64,000 bases of DNA from Metallyticus violacea (Eukaryota > Arthropoda > Insecta > Mantodea > Metallyticidae), in NCBI GenBank assembly GCA_030762175.1, contig CM060833.1, positions 9,684,501 to 9,748,500 of the forward strand. Direction: 5' to 3'. Below are positions 47,425 through 58,817 of the stretch, piece by piece. Every line of letters begins with the position of its first letter. The first letter of the stretch is position 1. A model generated the notes under the pieces. The model was not told where the DNA came from. It worked only from the letters and a program-made list of their open reading frames with translations, and made no database searches. Both the position numbers and the translations under genes were made by a program.

Positions 47425-48362
47425 ACGTGAAAACAGAGAGTAATGTCGCTCATTATTAATGAAAATGTGTATATAATTTCTTTATCACACAATTAAAGTA
47501 TTTAAAGCTTACTTTTCTTGGTTACACCCAACAACAATGTGCTTTTTCAAGGTATCAACTGTCATAGTTAACTCCACTTCCACTGAAGTGATGGGAGCAT
47601 ATTTAAAACAAGTTATTTTGGAAGGACTCATACTAGTTACAACAGAACATTTCACCTTTCAGGACATCATGGAAATGTTGAATAGTCCTGGCGAATGAGC
47701 AAAAGATGCTCAGTGGTTTCTGGTCGAGTTCATTTTCTGTTTATGCGTTTATAGGGGAGTCAGGTTAGCATCTCTCTTACTTCCGTACTGAACACATTGT
47801 AGGGACGGTTTATTGCACAGCTGTAACCCTATCATTTTTTTCGCTTGCAATTGTTTGTTACATTTATGTAACACAAATTTCCTAGAATTATCTGTCGCAG
47901 ATCGATACAAAGTCATTCGCCAGGACTATTCAAAACTACAGTATTTCCCTCATTCTCTCTATTCCTGGTATTCATATGCCCGAAGTAAGCGTGCGTTACT
48001 TTCACTAATGAAGGTTCTGCTATTTAAAGAACTTAAGTAAATGGGTTGAATGAAATGTTTTTGACTGCTTGAAAAGAAATAAATGTATAACAAGATTCTC
48101 AATAGAAAATTTTATAAGTTTGGCATGAATTTAATTTTATAACTTTTTTCACTTCGAAAAATTGAAATTATTTATCGTACAAAAATCCTAACTATCCAAA
48201 ACAGAAAAAAAAAACTTTAAAATAGGCGGGGGGAGGGCTAAGTAAAAACCGGCACTATTGACCCCAAATGTAGGCTAACATGTTCATTTCTGTCTACTCT
48301 TACATATATCCATCCAGACAAAAACGGTATTTAGCATAACTTAGGGCATGCTCTGCTAATGA
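47425..48362 (+). repeat. Dispersed repeat R2, copy c
   Basis: Direct-orientation partner of 37652-38655, about 9.8 kb away. Confidence 0.65.
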
Positions 48363-48740
48363 CAAAGGCACCAAAAGAACTGAAATACCAGGCTTCCAGA
48401 AAATGTTCTTACTGCTTGCACCCGGTGTTGGTTATAGGTCAAGGCCTGCTCTCTCTGCCTGTCTATCCCTGAACTTCCGAGCTCGTTGCATTCGTGAGGA
48501 ATTTATTCGGAACTTCCGTGGGCAACTTCCTACTTCTAGAACTGGAATTCACGGTTTTGCGAATAAAGGTTGATAATAATGTTCTGGTGCAAAACAAGTA
48601 ACACACACGAAGAGGTACAGCTTTAACAGAAGACAAATTAGACGCAAATCTTGAAGGTTCACCATCAAAATCACAATCGAAATTAACACAGATTAGCTCT
48701 TCGTTGCAAGGAAATTATTAAAAGTCAAATTATTACAAGT
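48363..48740. other. No recognised gene
   Basis: Unassigned. Confidence 0.3.
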
Positions 48741-48748
48741 ATACACGT

Positions 48749-49156
48749 GTGCATTGTGTACGACCAGGTGATCCCGTAGCAAGTGTGCGTTACTGTGAGT
48801 GGTTTCTTTCATCATTGACTGCAGGGTTAATCGACCCATTGCTTGCGTTCTTTTCAGTAGATACGCGGTTCCACCATTATAAACAAGAAACCCCTCTTTA
48901 TGAAATGAAAATTGGAGTTTGCTGTGCGTTTAGCGCAAGACGCATAATGAGCTCTCTTTTTTACGAGCAGACAGTAAATGGAGAGAGGTACCGAAATGAC
49001 ATTCCGACTCCTTTTTTCAATCAGCTGACGAAAGAAGAAAAAGAATATGGGTGTTTTCAACAAGATTCCGCCACTGCTCATAGAGCAAAGGAATCCATGG
49101 GTAAAATTAAGGAAATATTCGAAGATAAAGTGATTTGTGCTGGTTCACTCGCCTAA
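48749..49156 (+). pseudogene. Tc1/mariner-like transposase fragment (open 135 codons)
   Basis: Open frame whose middle reads 'MKIGVCCAFSARRIMSSLFY' and 'EQTVNGERYR', then 'FFNQLTKEEKEYGCFQQDSA' and 'TAHRAKESM': the core of a DDE transposase with the second catalytic Asp in 'QQDSATAH'. It ends 'DKVICAGSLA' before the third acidic residue, so it is truncated. The first ~30 codons are atypical. The frame is a fossil despite being open. Confidence 0.68.
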
Positions 49157-49228
49157 AGTTGCTACTTTGTTTTATTTTTTGTTTTTGACTGAAAAACTAA
49201 AATAATTCTTTATATAAAATCAATAATA

Positions 49229-50290
49229 CAGGGGCTGTTTATCATATATTTTAAAATAGTCCTCTTCGGATAGATTCTACCATCTTCAAAGAAATGTTGG
49301 AAACAATTTTTTCGATAAGTTCTTCAGATTCGGCTCCGCATTTTTCACCACTGCTTCTGAAGATATTTAGCAACAACATGTGGGATGTGCGACGTTAATT
49401 ATCGTAGTGCAGCATCCAGTATGTTGCCTCTTTTTTTTTTTTTTTTTTTTAATGTTGTTTAACGCCCGTTTTTACTACTGAGGCACCACAGGCGGTGAAC
49501 ACTGGCGATGCATGAAATGAAATGATAAATTGGGGAAGGATATTTTTTTTAAAGAAGGAAACGTTCCCGGCCTAAGTTTAGTGTACCTCCCCGGCATTTG
49601 CCAGTTTTGATGACTGAGTAAAACCTGGAAAAAACCTCAATCAGGGAGGAAGGTCCTGGAGGGATTCGAACCCCAGATCTCCCGCTCACGAGATCGGCCA
49701 CCCGTGGCGGTTTATGTTGTCCTGTAATGTATTAAATTGTTTTGCAGAATTTTGGACATCTCTGTAGCATTACACAGTTACAGTTGTTTGCGCAGGTTGA
49801 ACATGCTGGTAAACTATTCCGTGAATGTCGAAAAATGAAATGACCATAACTTTCCCAGAAGAAGCAACTTCTTTTATTTTTTGGTGACCACACAGAGCGT
49901 TGCTATTTGTTCTCAGGATCGAAATGATGTGACCTTTGAAAAAATGTAACCTGATTTGTTGGGATATCAGCAGTGTTGGAACCCACCGTCCACATACACG
50001 TCTCACTTGCAACTTTTCAGTTACCAACCTGTGAGTGGTCCCAGTGAACTTTTCAGAATTTCTGAAAGTGTTCTTAATAATTATCCTCTCTCTCTCTCTG
50101 TTAGAGCACAAACTGCAGCTCGGGTCAACCTTCCTTTGAAATTGATTGCCTTCCCTCTTTAAACATTTTAAATCTTCAAGTTTTGCAATAGGGAAGAACA
50201 AAGACTGCATAAGTCTCCTGTAACGTTGCATAGGCCTCAGCTGAAGATTTGTTGAGGCGAAACCGCAAGTGACAACCTGTGTCATGTGTA
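49229..50290 (-). mobile_element. Mariner mar-3, copy 2, split by SINE1
   Basis: Left end 'CAGGGGCTGTTTATCATATA' follows TA. The minus strand reads 'THRLVTEKLQVRRVCGRWVP' (end of the DNA-binding domain), 'EVASSGKVMVISFFDIHGIV' and 'YQHVQPAQTTV', with the remainder beyond the SINE at 49430-49712. More complete at the N-terminal side than copy 1 (21716-22250). Confidence 0.72.
49430..49712 (-). mobile_element. SINE1 copy inserted in mariner
   Basis: Minus-strand complete SINE1 with a long T run at the left (poly(A) on its own strand). Flanking repeats 'TATGTTGCCT' (49420) and 'TATGTTGTCCT' (49713) are the target duplication, with a small mismatch. Confidence 0.9.
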
Positions 50291-51409
50291 CGTTACGCAT
50301 TAAGCTAACAAAATATTATAAAGTTAAAATTTAATACAAGAAATTATGCCTTTAAAAAAATTATGGACATTTTTACTGACCAGCCCTCTCACAGGAACAG
50401 TGACAATAGAAAAAGAGTTAAAAACACGGAAATTGTAAGCTGTTATTCTAGGTTTTATACTCTTAACAGAATGAATGTTTCAATAGGAAGTTGTCCGGTC
50501 AACTGTCACTCAAAGGTGGATGTGATATTCGCGAGCCAAGCCGGAAGTCTTGATAATGACACTACTCTGGGGCACTCGCCACAATTATCCTGGCCAGCGG
50601 GTCGAGCACCCTGGTCATGACCAGCAACTGCGATTCCGTTTGTTGATTATCGATGTGTGAACATTTCCGGTTCAACCCTGCCATTGACCACCCCGCTTTA
50701 AGATATTGTTTTGTAAGCATTTTAATTACGTTTCTGAACATAAAACCGAATCAAGAAATTCACGGATAGGTCTACGTTTATCTTATTAAAGTATAGTAGT
50801 AAATGACGCACTAATGAATCTGCATTTAATTTTAGCCTTTTGCTGGTTGTCATTGACAAATGTTTAATTTCCTCGACACTAAAACAACTAGCCATAAAGT
50901 GTGCGTAGCAGCTTTACGCTAACTCGAATAGGCATTGTTAATTTAAAGTTGTATGCGATTGTTAAAAATGTTTATCCACTTTTTAATTCATTCAAGTGTA
51001 AACAATTTTACGTTTTGTTCGAAATGTGCTCTCTCTTTTTTTATTTTAAGTTTTCAAATGCAATTTACTTATAAAAACGTGTTCTCTTTTTTTCATTCAA
51101 CCGTTTTTATTAACTCGCTTTCTTGTCTGTTCGAGTGGAATTTTATAATTAATCTTTCATGCACTTCTAAATGAGATAGAGACTTGAAAATTTGCATATA
51201 GGTCAGAAATGGATGACAATACAATATAACACGGTAACTATCATGGTTAAAAAATATGGATCTGCAATTTTGAAAGTAAAGCAACGCAATATCAAACACT
51301 AAGCTTTTAAAAAATTTAAGATTGAATAGTAAGAACACATTTCTGTAGTTTCTTTAATAACGCATAAAAATATAACATTTATAATAATCTTTATTTAAAA
51401 ATAAGAACA
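50291..51409. other. No recognised gene
   Basis: AT-rich; short frames unrecognised. Confidence 0.3.
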
Positions 51410-51709
51410 GTTGCTATGGTGACTATTATATTTATCAGTACAATAAATAAATTTTAGTCTAACTTGATTTATATTTATTTCCAAAGTTTTATTTGAATCT
51501 AAAATGATTAGAATTCCTTTTGTTATATTTTGATAACAATACAGTCGCCATGGCAACTATTCAAATAAACATGTCGAACGCGCAAATTCCAAGAAACGCA
51601 TGGCTCAAGCGCGATCAACTGAGGCGATGGAAAAACGTTCTTCTCGACTCGCTAATGACACGCAACGACGTGCTAAATATTTTGATAACAATACATTCGT
51701 CATGGCAAC
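51410..51709 (+). promoter_or_regulatory. Cluster of three RFX X-box-like sites
   Basis: 'GTTGCTATGGTGAC' (51410-51423) and 'GTCGCCATGGCAAC' (51544-51557) both fit the X-box consensus RYYNYYATRRNRAC. 'TTCGTCATGGCAAC' (51696-51709) misses at one position. Sites 2 and 3 lie in a 45-50 bp direct repeat ('TTTTGATAACAATACA' before, 'TTCAAATAAA' after). X-boxes bind RFX factors, often in ciliary-gene promoters. No adjacent gene is recognised. Confidence 0.35.
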
Positions 51710-52792
51710 TTTTCAAATAAAAACATCAAATTTAAATCCTTACAAATAACATTTAATAAATCTGATTTCTATTACATAAATTCAATTGCGCTAGTGTTAA
51801 TGTGTAACATGTGTATTAATAATGTATTAATAAATAGCGAATGAGTATTATGTTTAATATCATATAGCGAGTTACGTTTATTATCAAAGATTTTGACTTC
51901 TATATTGAGGATCGGGTACAAATGAATTTCATGCTGAAATAGTTTTTTTCAAAATTAACTTTGTTTCTGTATTTTGTTTTTAATTTAAAAAAATCAATAA
52001 TTAATCAACTGTTTCGAGATATAAATGGATTAGATAAAACAATTTTCTATTTTAGATGTGATCAAAAGAAAACAAAGTGAACTAAATCTAAAAGTTGCTC
52101 AGTCGAGATGTGCACAAAATTAGGTGCACACAAGACTTAAAAAAAATCAAATTATTTACCCTTTAACACTAGGTCGTTCGAAAATCAATGATGGTTTGGT
52201 ATATTAAACTTCAATAAAGCACAAATAAATTAAAAATTCTTTGTTAATCAAAATAACCACAATTGGCATCTGTACATTTACGACATTTCGATAAAACGCA
52301 TGGCTTGTAGAGACGATGAAATTTATAGCTGCAGCAGAAATATGTTAGGCATTAATTTTGCTACATATGAACTTTTTGTTACATGTGACCACAGTGTTTT
52401 TAAGTGCTCTTGGTGCTGTGTTCAGCCATTCTGTTATCACGATATGTACAGTGCATATATTTATAAGCAGGATCTGATTTTGATGGTCAAACATTTCTAA
52501 AAGATAGTCAATAAAATGACCTAGAAATGACCAAAAACTAGAATAGCCTAACAGTATCTAATAATAGTGTACAAAATTACCTAGCTCACTTTAAAATCGT
52601 ATTGTGTTTATTTCAGAGATTGACAGTAAGTACAGAACAATTCTTATGATCCAAATCGATTATTATCACTTAGTTTCTGCGTCATACTATTATGTCCAGC
52701 TTTCGCCATATCTTATAATTTTAAATGTGTATTTTTTTATCTTTCTCCATAGACTTTTTCCCTACATTTTCTGGCACCCAAACCCATGTTTT

Positions 52793-52800
<8 letters not shown>
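51710..52800. other. No recognised gene
   Basis: AT-rich. Confidence 0.3.

Positions 52801-52836
<36 letters not shown>
52801..52836 (+). repeat. (TC)18 microsatellite
   Basis: A perfect TC dinucleotide repeat preceded by a T run. Confidence 0.95.
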
Positions 52837-52838
<2 letters not shown>

Positions 52839-53005
52839 CATCTTTGAAGCAATGGAGTATCCAAAGAGAGCTTTCTGATATGAAGATTGTTTTCACTGCT
52901 GCCGATCAAGTATTCAGAACTTCTTGAATGTTTTAAATGTAGCGGTGGTCTTCCCGTACTATACACTCTGCTTTCATCATGTTTTCATCCGTTGTTGCTG
53001 TAGCA

Positions 53006-53275
53006 GGCCATCTTGCGCCGTACCGCTAAGGCGTGGACTCGTGAGCGAGAGATCTGGGGTTCGATTACCACCAGAACCGTCCTCCCTGATTGAGACTGTT
53101 ACCAGGTTTTCTTCAGTCCTCATAAATGGCAAATGCCGGGGAGGTACGCTAAACTTAGCCCTGGAACGCTTCCTTCCTTAAAAATAAATCCTTTCCCAAT
53201 TTATCATTTCATCCCATGTATCATCAGTGTCCACCGCCTGTGGTGCCTCATAGTAAAAACGGGCGTTAAACACTA
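53006..53275 (+). mobile_element. SINE1 copy
   Basis: Head with B box 'GGTTCGATTACC', full body, 3' end 'GGGCGTTAAACACTA'. Confidence 0.88.
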
Positions 53276-53284
53276 AAAATATAT

Positions 53285-53985
53285 AAAACAAAACATAGTT
53301 TTCAAAATTGTTCCTACATCTTATTTATCTTCTTGTTTTGAAAATCTGTCTTCCTCTCATAAACTTAACACACGTTCTGAATCGCAGCATGTACTATTAT
53401 ATCACTTTACTCATCAACACTGCCTGTCTCTGGAGTGCATTGCCACAGAATGTCAAAGACTGCCGAAATTTAGGACCATTTCATAAGAAATTGATTAATA
53501 TTATTAGAAATAATCAATTACCCTAGATTTAGATTCCTTTTGTTACAATGCATGTATTTGTTTGTTTTACCCTGCTGTAGAATTATTCATTCTATTATTT
53601 TTATTACTGCCATAAATGTTCCTATCTCTTTCATAATACTGTCAGGGTTAATTTTATGTTTTGCTTGTATATTTACGTAGGTTGATATATGTATAAATTG
53701 TCATTTCTGGTGCTTGTTGTATACCATTGTTCTTTTGTTTTCTTATTTTTTCCCTTCTTAAGTTAATATTTTACTGTCCATATTTATGTATTACTATACC
53801 TTTATTTATCTACGTCATGTTTTACATTGGTTTAGATATGTACGAGTATTGCCAACTTTGCTGTTAATGTTGTGATTGTAATATTGTCGTTATAACTTCA
53901 TGTAATTGTTATTATGTTGGTAGAGGGGAAGAGAAAGCGTAATGGCCTTAGCTCTGCCAGAATAAATAAATAAATAAATAAATAT
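53285..53985 (+). mobile_element. LINE 3' end with (AAAT)n tail
   Basis: Coding remnant to the stop at 53524-53526 reads 'LNRSMYYYITLLINTACLWS', 'ALPQNVKDCRNLGPFHKKL', the C-terminal tail common to CR1/jockey-like reverse transcriptases ('W..LP..V'). The 3' UTR follows and ends 'GAATAAATAAATAAATAAAT', a tandem tail typical of such LINEs. 5' truncated. Confidence 0.7.
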
Positions 53986-53999
53986 GATTCCATGTGCTA

Positions 54000-54330
54000 A
54001 GGTCACAATTTTTCCTCTATAGAGACCAAGTATCCTTCAAATTCAGTTTGAAAATGTCTTAGCAACTTCAATTATGATGCTATTGTCAAAATTCAGTGTT
54101 TTCATATCAGGTTTCGCCACATGGAAATGATCGCAGTAATAAATTGCTGAATCTATTAACGTGTCCCACCAGATGATAAAAGGTTCTGGGTAAAGTGGAG
54201 CAACGGGAGCCATGGATTTGAAAAAAAAAATTACGATAAGTTTTATTGTCTTTAACACAAGGGTGTCCTGAAGAAAGTTTCTCAGTCACTCTATAAATCG
54301 CTTGCGCTAAGCAAGTAATGAACATACATT
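54000..54330 (-). pseudogene. hAT transposase (CGGBP1-like), middle fragment
   Basis: Minus-strand frames, with one shift, read 'AIYRVTEKLSSGHPCVKD', then 'SMAPVAPLYPEPFIIWWDTL' and 'IDSAIYYCDHFHVAKPD'. The 'P.P.I.W..WL.AA.YYC.NF' pattern belongs to the core of CGGBP1-like hAT transposases. Not contiguous with the fragment at 40655. Confidence 0.65.
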
Positions 54331-54444
54331 TCGGGTTTAAAGCCTGTATTGAGTTTGATGCTTTGACAATTTATGATGCTACGTCGGCGACAAAAAGTAA
54401 CATGTCGTCATGTCCGACACTTTCAAGTCATAACAAAGGTCTAG

Positions 54445-54733
54445 TCGGTCCTGGTGGTGTAGTGGTAACCATACTTGACTCCCAAACCCAAGGTCACGGG
54501 TTCAAACCCGGTCAGGATCGATGGATTTTTTGGGCGTAAAAATCCTAAGTGTGGCTACCTTCGGAAGGGAAGTAAAGCCGTGGGTCCTGTGTCGTACATT
54601 TACGGCACGATAAAGAACCTCAAGCCTGAAAGAAGAGACCTCTGAGCAAAATTTGTCGGTCATTTCACGCCCTGAATAGAATCGGACGCTGATGACCTGA
54701 GATGTTAAAGAGGGTCCTTAAATAAAACGAATG
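54445..54733 (+). mobile_element. SINE2 copy (best preserved)
   Basis: A box 'TGGTGTAGTGGTAACC', B box 'GGGTTCAAACCC', body with 'ACCTTCGGAAGGGAAGTAAA', 'GTCGTACATTTACGGCACGA', 'AAAGAACCTCAAGCCTGAAA', and 3' 'GATGTTAAAGAGGGTCC' plus an AAATAAAA tail. The head around 'CTCCTAAACCCAAG' in sister copies resembles tRNA-Arg(CCU), an inference from the anticodon-arm sequence. Confidence 0.9.
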
Positions 54734-54762
54734 AAAAATAATAACAAAGATCTGTTCAATAA

Positions 54763-55920
54763 AGGGTGGTCGTGATTTTACAGGCATAATTTCACGCGCT
54801 AGATTTTAACTTATAACAACGAATATGGATAAATCAGCTGATACACGACCCAGCTTTATTAACGTAATATTAAAACTAGAGGTGGTCATGACTTAGAACA
54901 ATGAATGTAGATAAATCAGGTGATACATGACCTAACTTATTAGTACTACTATTAATACTAGAGGTGGTCATGACTTAGAAAAACGAATATAGATAAATCA
55001 TCTGATACATGACCGACTTTTATTAACAGTACTATTAATACTAGAGGTGATCATGAGTTAAAACAACGAATATAGATAAATCAGTTGATACATGACCACC
55101 TTTATTAACAGTAATATTAATACTAGAGGTGGACATGACTTAGAACAACGAATATAGATAAATCAGTTGATACATGACCACCTTTATTAACAGTAATATT
55201 AATACTAGAGGTGGTCATTATTTAGAACAACGAATATAGATAAATCAGTTGATACATGACCACCTTTATTAACAGTAATATTAATACTAGAGGTGGACAT
55301 GACTTAGAACAACGAATATAGATAAATCAGTTGATACATGACCACCTTTATTAACAGTAATATTAATACTAGAGGTGATCATGACTTAGAACAACGAATA
55401 TAGATAAATCAGCTGATACATGACCACCTTTATTAACAGTAATATTAATACTAAAGGTGGCCATGACTTAGAACAACGAATATAGATAAATCAGCTGATA
55501 CATGACCGACCTTTACTAACAGTAATATTAATACTAGAGGTGGTCATGACTTAGAACAACGAATATAGATAAATCAGGTGATGATGACCGACCTTTACTA
55601 ACAGTAATATTAATACTACAGGTGGTCATTACTTAGAACAACGAATATAGATAAATCAGCTGATACATGACCGACCTTTATTAACAGTAATATTAATACT
55701 AGAGGTGATCATGACTTAGAACAACGAATATAGATAAATCAGCTGATACATGACCACCTTTATTAACAGTAATATTAATACTAGAGGTGGTCATGACATG
55801 GAATAATGAATCAGGTGATGATGACCGACCTTTATTACAGTACTATTAATACTACTGGTGGTTATGATTTAGAACAACGAATCAGCTGATCTTTATCAGC
55901 AGTACAATTAATATTAGAAG
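54763..55920 (+). repeat. 82-bp satellite array with hairpin monomers
   Basis: About 13-14 tandem units. Unit starts at 54879, 54961, 55044, 55126, 55208, 55290, 55372, 55454, 55537, 55619, 55702 and 55784 give a period of 82-83 bp; the last units are shorter. Each unit opens 'GGTGGTCATGACTTAG' and has the complement 'CATGACCACC' 35 bp further, so it can fold on itself. A 27-bp AT-rich linker joins units. The left flank ('CTGTTCAATAAAGGGTGGTC') resembles a mariner terminus at 21716. Confidence 0.92.
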
Positions 55921-56454
55921 CGGCAACTTTTCTGTCCGTAGAGTCCTGTTTGCACATCCCAGGAAGATATGTGGTTTTTGCTGATGGAGCAGAACTGAAA
56001 ATGTTTACATTATGTATCATTTACCACAGCACATACATGATTCATTGCGTGAAAGTGATAGACCTTAAAACCGCAAACCCATTCATAATGGTTTTCCAGC
56101 ATTTTGAAACGTTTCTATCATGACCAACGCGAGTGATAAAAACTTGATGAGGATAAAATTAACACCGCTGTGTGCGATTTCCGTTAGAGGGAGATGCTGG
56201 AGGTTTTAAATACAGAATCGTAAATACCAGTATTCCGACCTGACCAGGCCCCGGAAATAGCTTTGCTCCTCTTTCACAATAATTGTACAAGTGCACTGTT
56301 CCACCTCAAAAATGTCCACTCTACGGCAAACATTGTCATTTCCTGTGTGGTTTTACTGAACTGTGGCGCACTACTTGCAACAGCATGCTTTGTGCTCTTG
56401 TGTCAGCAACACTGAGAATGAGGTTTTCAGACTCAAAAATACCGCAATTCCTTT
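55921..56454. other. No recognised gene
   Basis: Unassigned. Confidence 0.3.
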
Positions 56455-56659
56455 ACTGAGACGATTGGCTAAGACCCTCAAGGTGTGGACACGTGGACTT
56501 CGATATCCAGCAGGATCATCCTCCCTTACGGAGGGCTTTTGCAGTTTTTCCTCAATTCTTAACGATGGCAAATGCCGGAAACTTGTGAACTTTGGTCTCG
56601 AACTCTTTTCCCTTCAAATGAAAATCTTCTCCCAATTTACTAGTGGAAGTAAACCGCCA
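56455..56659 (+). mobile_element. SINE1 copy, strongly decayed
   Basis: Recognisable order of blocks: 'GGCTAAGACCCTCAAGG' (A box), decayed B box, 'ATCCTCCCTTACGGAGGGC', 'TTCTTAACGATGGCAAATGC', 'CTTCTCCCAATTTACTAG'. An older copy than the others. Confidence 0.6.
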
Positions 56660-56840
56660 AGGCCCTATGATTCATGTGCAGGTAGCAGCTTGTAGTTTGA
56701 GGAAGACTTTCCCAGTGTGTAATTTGTCTTTCGGGTAGAAAAACTGATCTATTAATGACAAGAAAAGCTAGATAAATTTCAGATTACTGCAATGTATTGC
56801 CGCTGAGGGGCATCATTTTCAACATCTCATATAACACGGG
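56660..56840 (+). mobile_element. Mariner C-terminal fragment
   Basis: 'RLLQCIAAEGHHFQHLI' followed by a stop is the usual C-terminus of a mariner transposase. The same segment is present inversely at about 61975-62060, and the flank 'GCAGGTAGCAGCTTGTAG' recurs inversely at 62530-62560. Confidence 0.5.
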
Positions 56841-57284
56841 TCTGTGCTTATTATCAGTTTTAAATACAGTATCGTTTTAAACTTTCAGAAAAAATGTAAA
56901 TACTAAAATAAACATAAACTTGGCGCGCGGCGATGCTGCTTCGCTTTTGCCGTTTGTGGTGGTTGCACCTACCCGGTAAGCAACCGGGCTAAAGCGGCCC
57001 GTAACTCAAATAACCTTACTGTATATTTCTTTATTAGTTATGAATCGTAATAATTTTGTTTGTAATTATTCCAACATTATTCATGCCTGCCTAGCATAGT
57101 GATTTGCTTATTTTCTTTCTTTCTTTTTTCCAAGTTTTCTTTTGTCTTATCAATGATTTTGCTAATTATTAGATAAGCCAAAAACCAATTTTATTATAAA
57201 CATAAACGAAATAAAAACATTATATTATGAAATAATTCACAAAATGAAGTATATTTCTCACTACCCCTATAGTCCAGATTACCG
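56841..57284. other. No recognised gene
   Basis: A G+C-rich patch lies at 56930-57005; nothing else recognised. Confidence 0.3.
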
Positions 57285-57500
57285 TGGATTACCTGGGAGA
57301 CCCGCCCTGTGACTTAATCACAACCCCGTGTAAGTGGTTGTGTGTAGCTTTTGCTCATGTCATAATAAATAATAAATCAATGTTGTCCCGTTGTCTGTGT
57401 TTTGTTTCTTCCTTACTAGGTCCGCGCCTTCCATTGGTGACACCGCTCGGCAGTAAATGCCGTGTACTTTCAATCGTACATCTTAGATTTTTCGTGTAGT
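57285..57500 (+). mobile_element. mar-K 3'-end fragment, copy 2
   Basis: Aligns with 29560-29740: 'TTTGCTCATGTCATAATAAA', 'TGTCTGTGTTTTGTTTCTTC', 'CGGCAGTAAATGCCGTG'. Confidence 0.6.
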
Positions 57501-57723
57501 TTCTTATTCGCTAGAAAAATAGTTGCCATGACTTATGTAATTATTAATATTACAGTAATACAGTCTATTTTGAAACAGCTAATTAATCCAGTTACACTCC
57601 GATCTTTCTTGTATAGTATACACCATTTTGAAACAATATACAGATATTACAAAACTGCTCGATAGTTTTATTCAAACAACTGCTCAGATTCAAACAACAA
57701 TCAGTTTGTTTGTTTTTAATTAC

Positions 57724-57964
57724 GTTTAACGTCCGTTTTAACTACTCAGGGTATCACAGGCGGAGGACACTGATAATATATGAGATGAAATAATAAACTG
57801 AAAAAGGATTTTTTTTTAAGGAAGGAAGTGTTCCAGGCCTAAGTTTAGTACCTCCCCGGCCTTTGCCATTTTGAGAACTGAGGAAAACCTGGAAAAAACT
57901 CATTTATGGAGGACAGTCCTGTTAGGAATCCCGCTCACGAATCCGCTCGGCTATTCATGGCGGT
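57724..57964 (-). mobile_element. SINE1 copy
   Basis: Minus strand, slightly shortened head. The body blocks are intact. Confidence 0.85.
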
Positions 57965-58817
57965 ACATTCCAGGTTGCCAGGTAACATGAAAACAAGAAT
58001 TTTCTTTGAAAATGGTGACGAAACTCCATTAATAATTATAAAATGTAAGAACAAGTGTGTTTCTTATACATTATTGATGTACATGTGCAGTACGTATAAG
58101 AAACCTGTATGTAGAGAAGGCACTTATGACAGAATTCCCCACATTTTACCATTACTGTAATGTCTGGAAAGCCAGTCCCCTGCGAGGGTTATTAGCGTCA
58201 CGCAACAACGATTGCATTTATTTGAACTACTCTCCCGCACACTCGGCGCTGGAACCAATTATCGAAGAGATTCTTCAAGCTTCTTGTAGTCTGTGGGGCG
58301 GTATCTAAGTAGCCAGTTCTTCTGGAAGAAGTCGCAGATACCAAATGGACACTTTGTTGAATATCCAGATGCTCTATCAGAGGGACATTTCCAAATACTC
58401 CGCAACCCTGTCTTTGGGCGTCTTTCCTTTGTTTTTGAGAACACTTACAGACTACAAGATCCACAGCAAATATTCACACTTAGTTTTGTGATGTTCTTAA
58501 ACTTAGATTTCTCTGCGTATTTCGATGTGTTAAACGGGGCAAAAGATGCCATTTTTAAACATACTCATTGGTGTAATTTCTAAAACTTGCCAATTTCTTC
58601 AAATCGTTATCATAGGCTGCCCTACCAATACAATAGATTTTGTTACATTTATGTTGATATATTTAAAAGCTTTTAATAGGTTTATATACTAATGTGCTTA
58701 ATATTTCACATGATGTAAAATTTATAATTTTAACCAAATAAAAATGTTAATACACAACAAGAAGATCTGCATAGTACTGGTCTAGACAATTTGATGTTCA
58801 GTATAATCCAATTCACT
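57965..58817. other. Unassigned; minus-strand frame with one stop
   Basis: On the minus strand, 58125-58444 is one frame of about 107 codons broken by a single TAA, with 'YSTKCPFGICDFFQKNWLLR' and a 'NKCNRCC' cysteine cluster. No family recognised. It could be a transposon-derived or host exon pseudogene. Confidence 0.25.

Noticed and set aside
54763..55920. CRISPR-like regular repeats
   Set aside because: Units are contiguous monomers without unique spacers, no cas genes, and the context is arthropod nuclear DNA.
54763..55920. Hammerhead ribozyme in the satellite
   Set aside because: 'CTGATACATGA' resembles the CTGATGA core but the GAAA box and a cleavable stem arrangement are not present in the right order.
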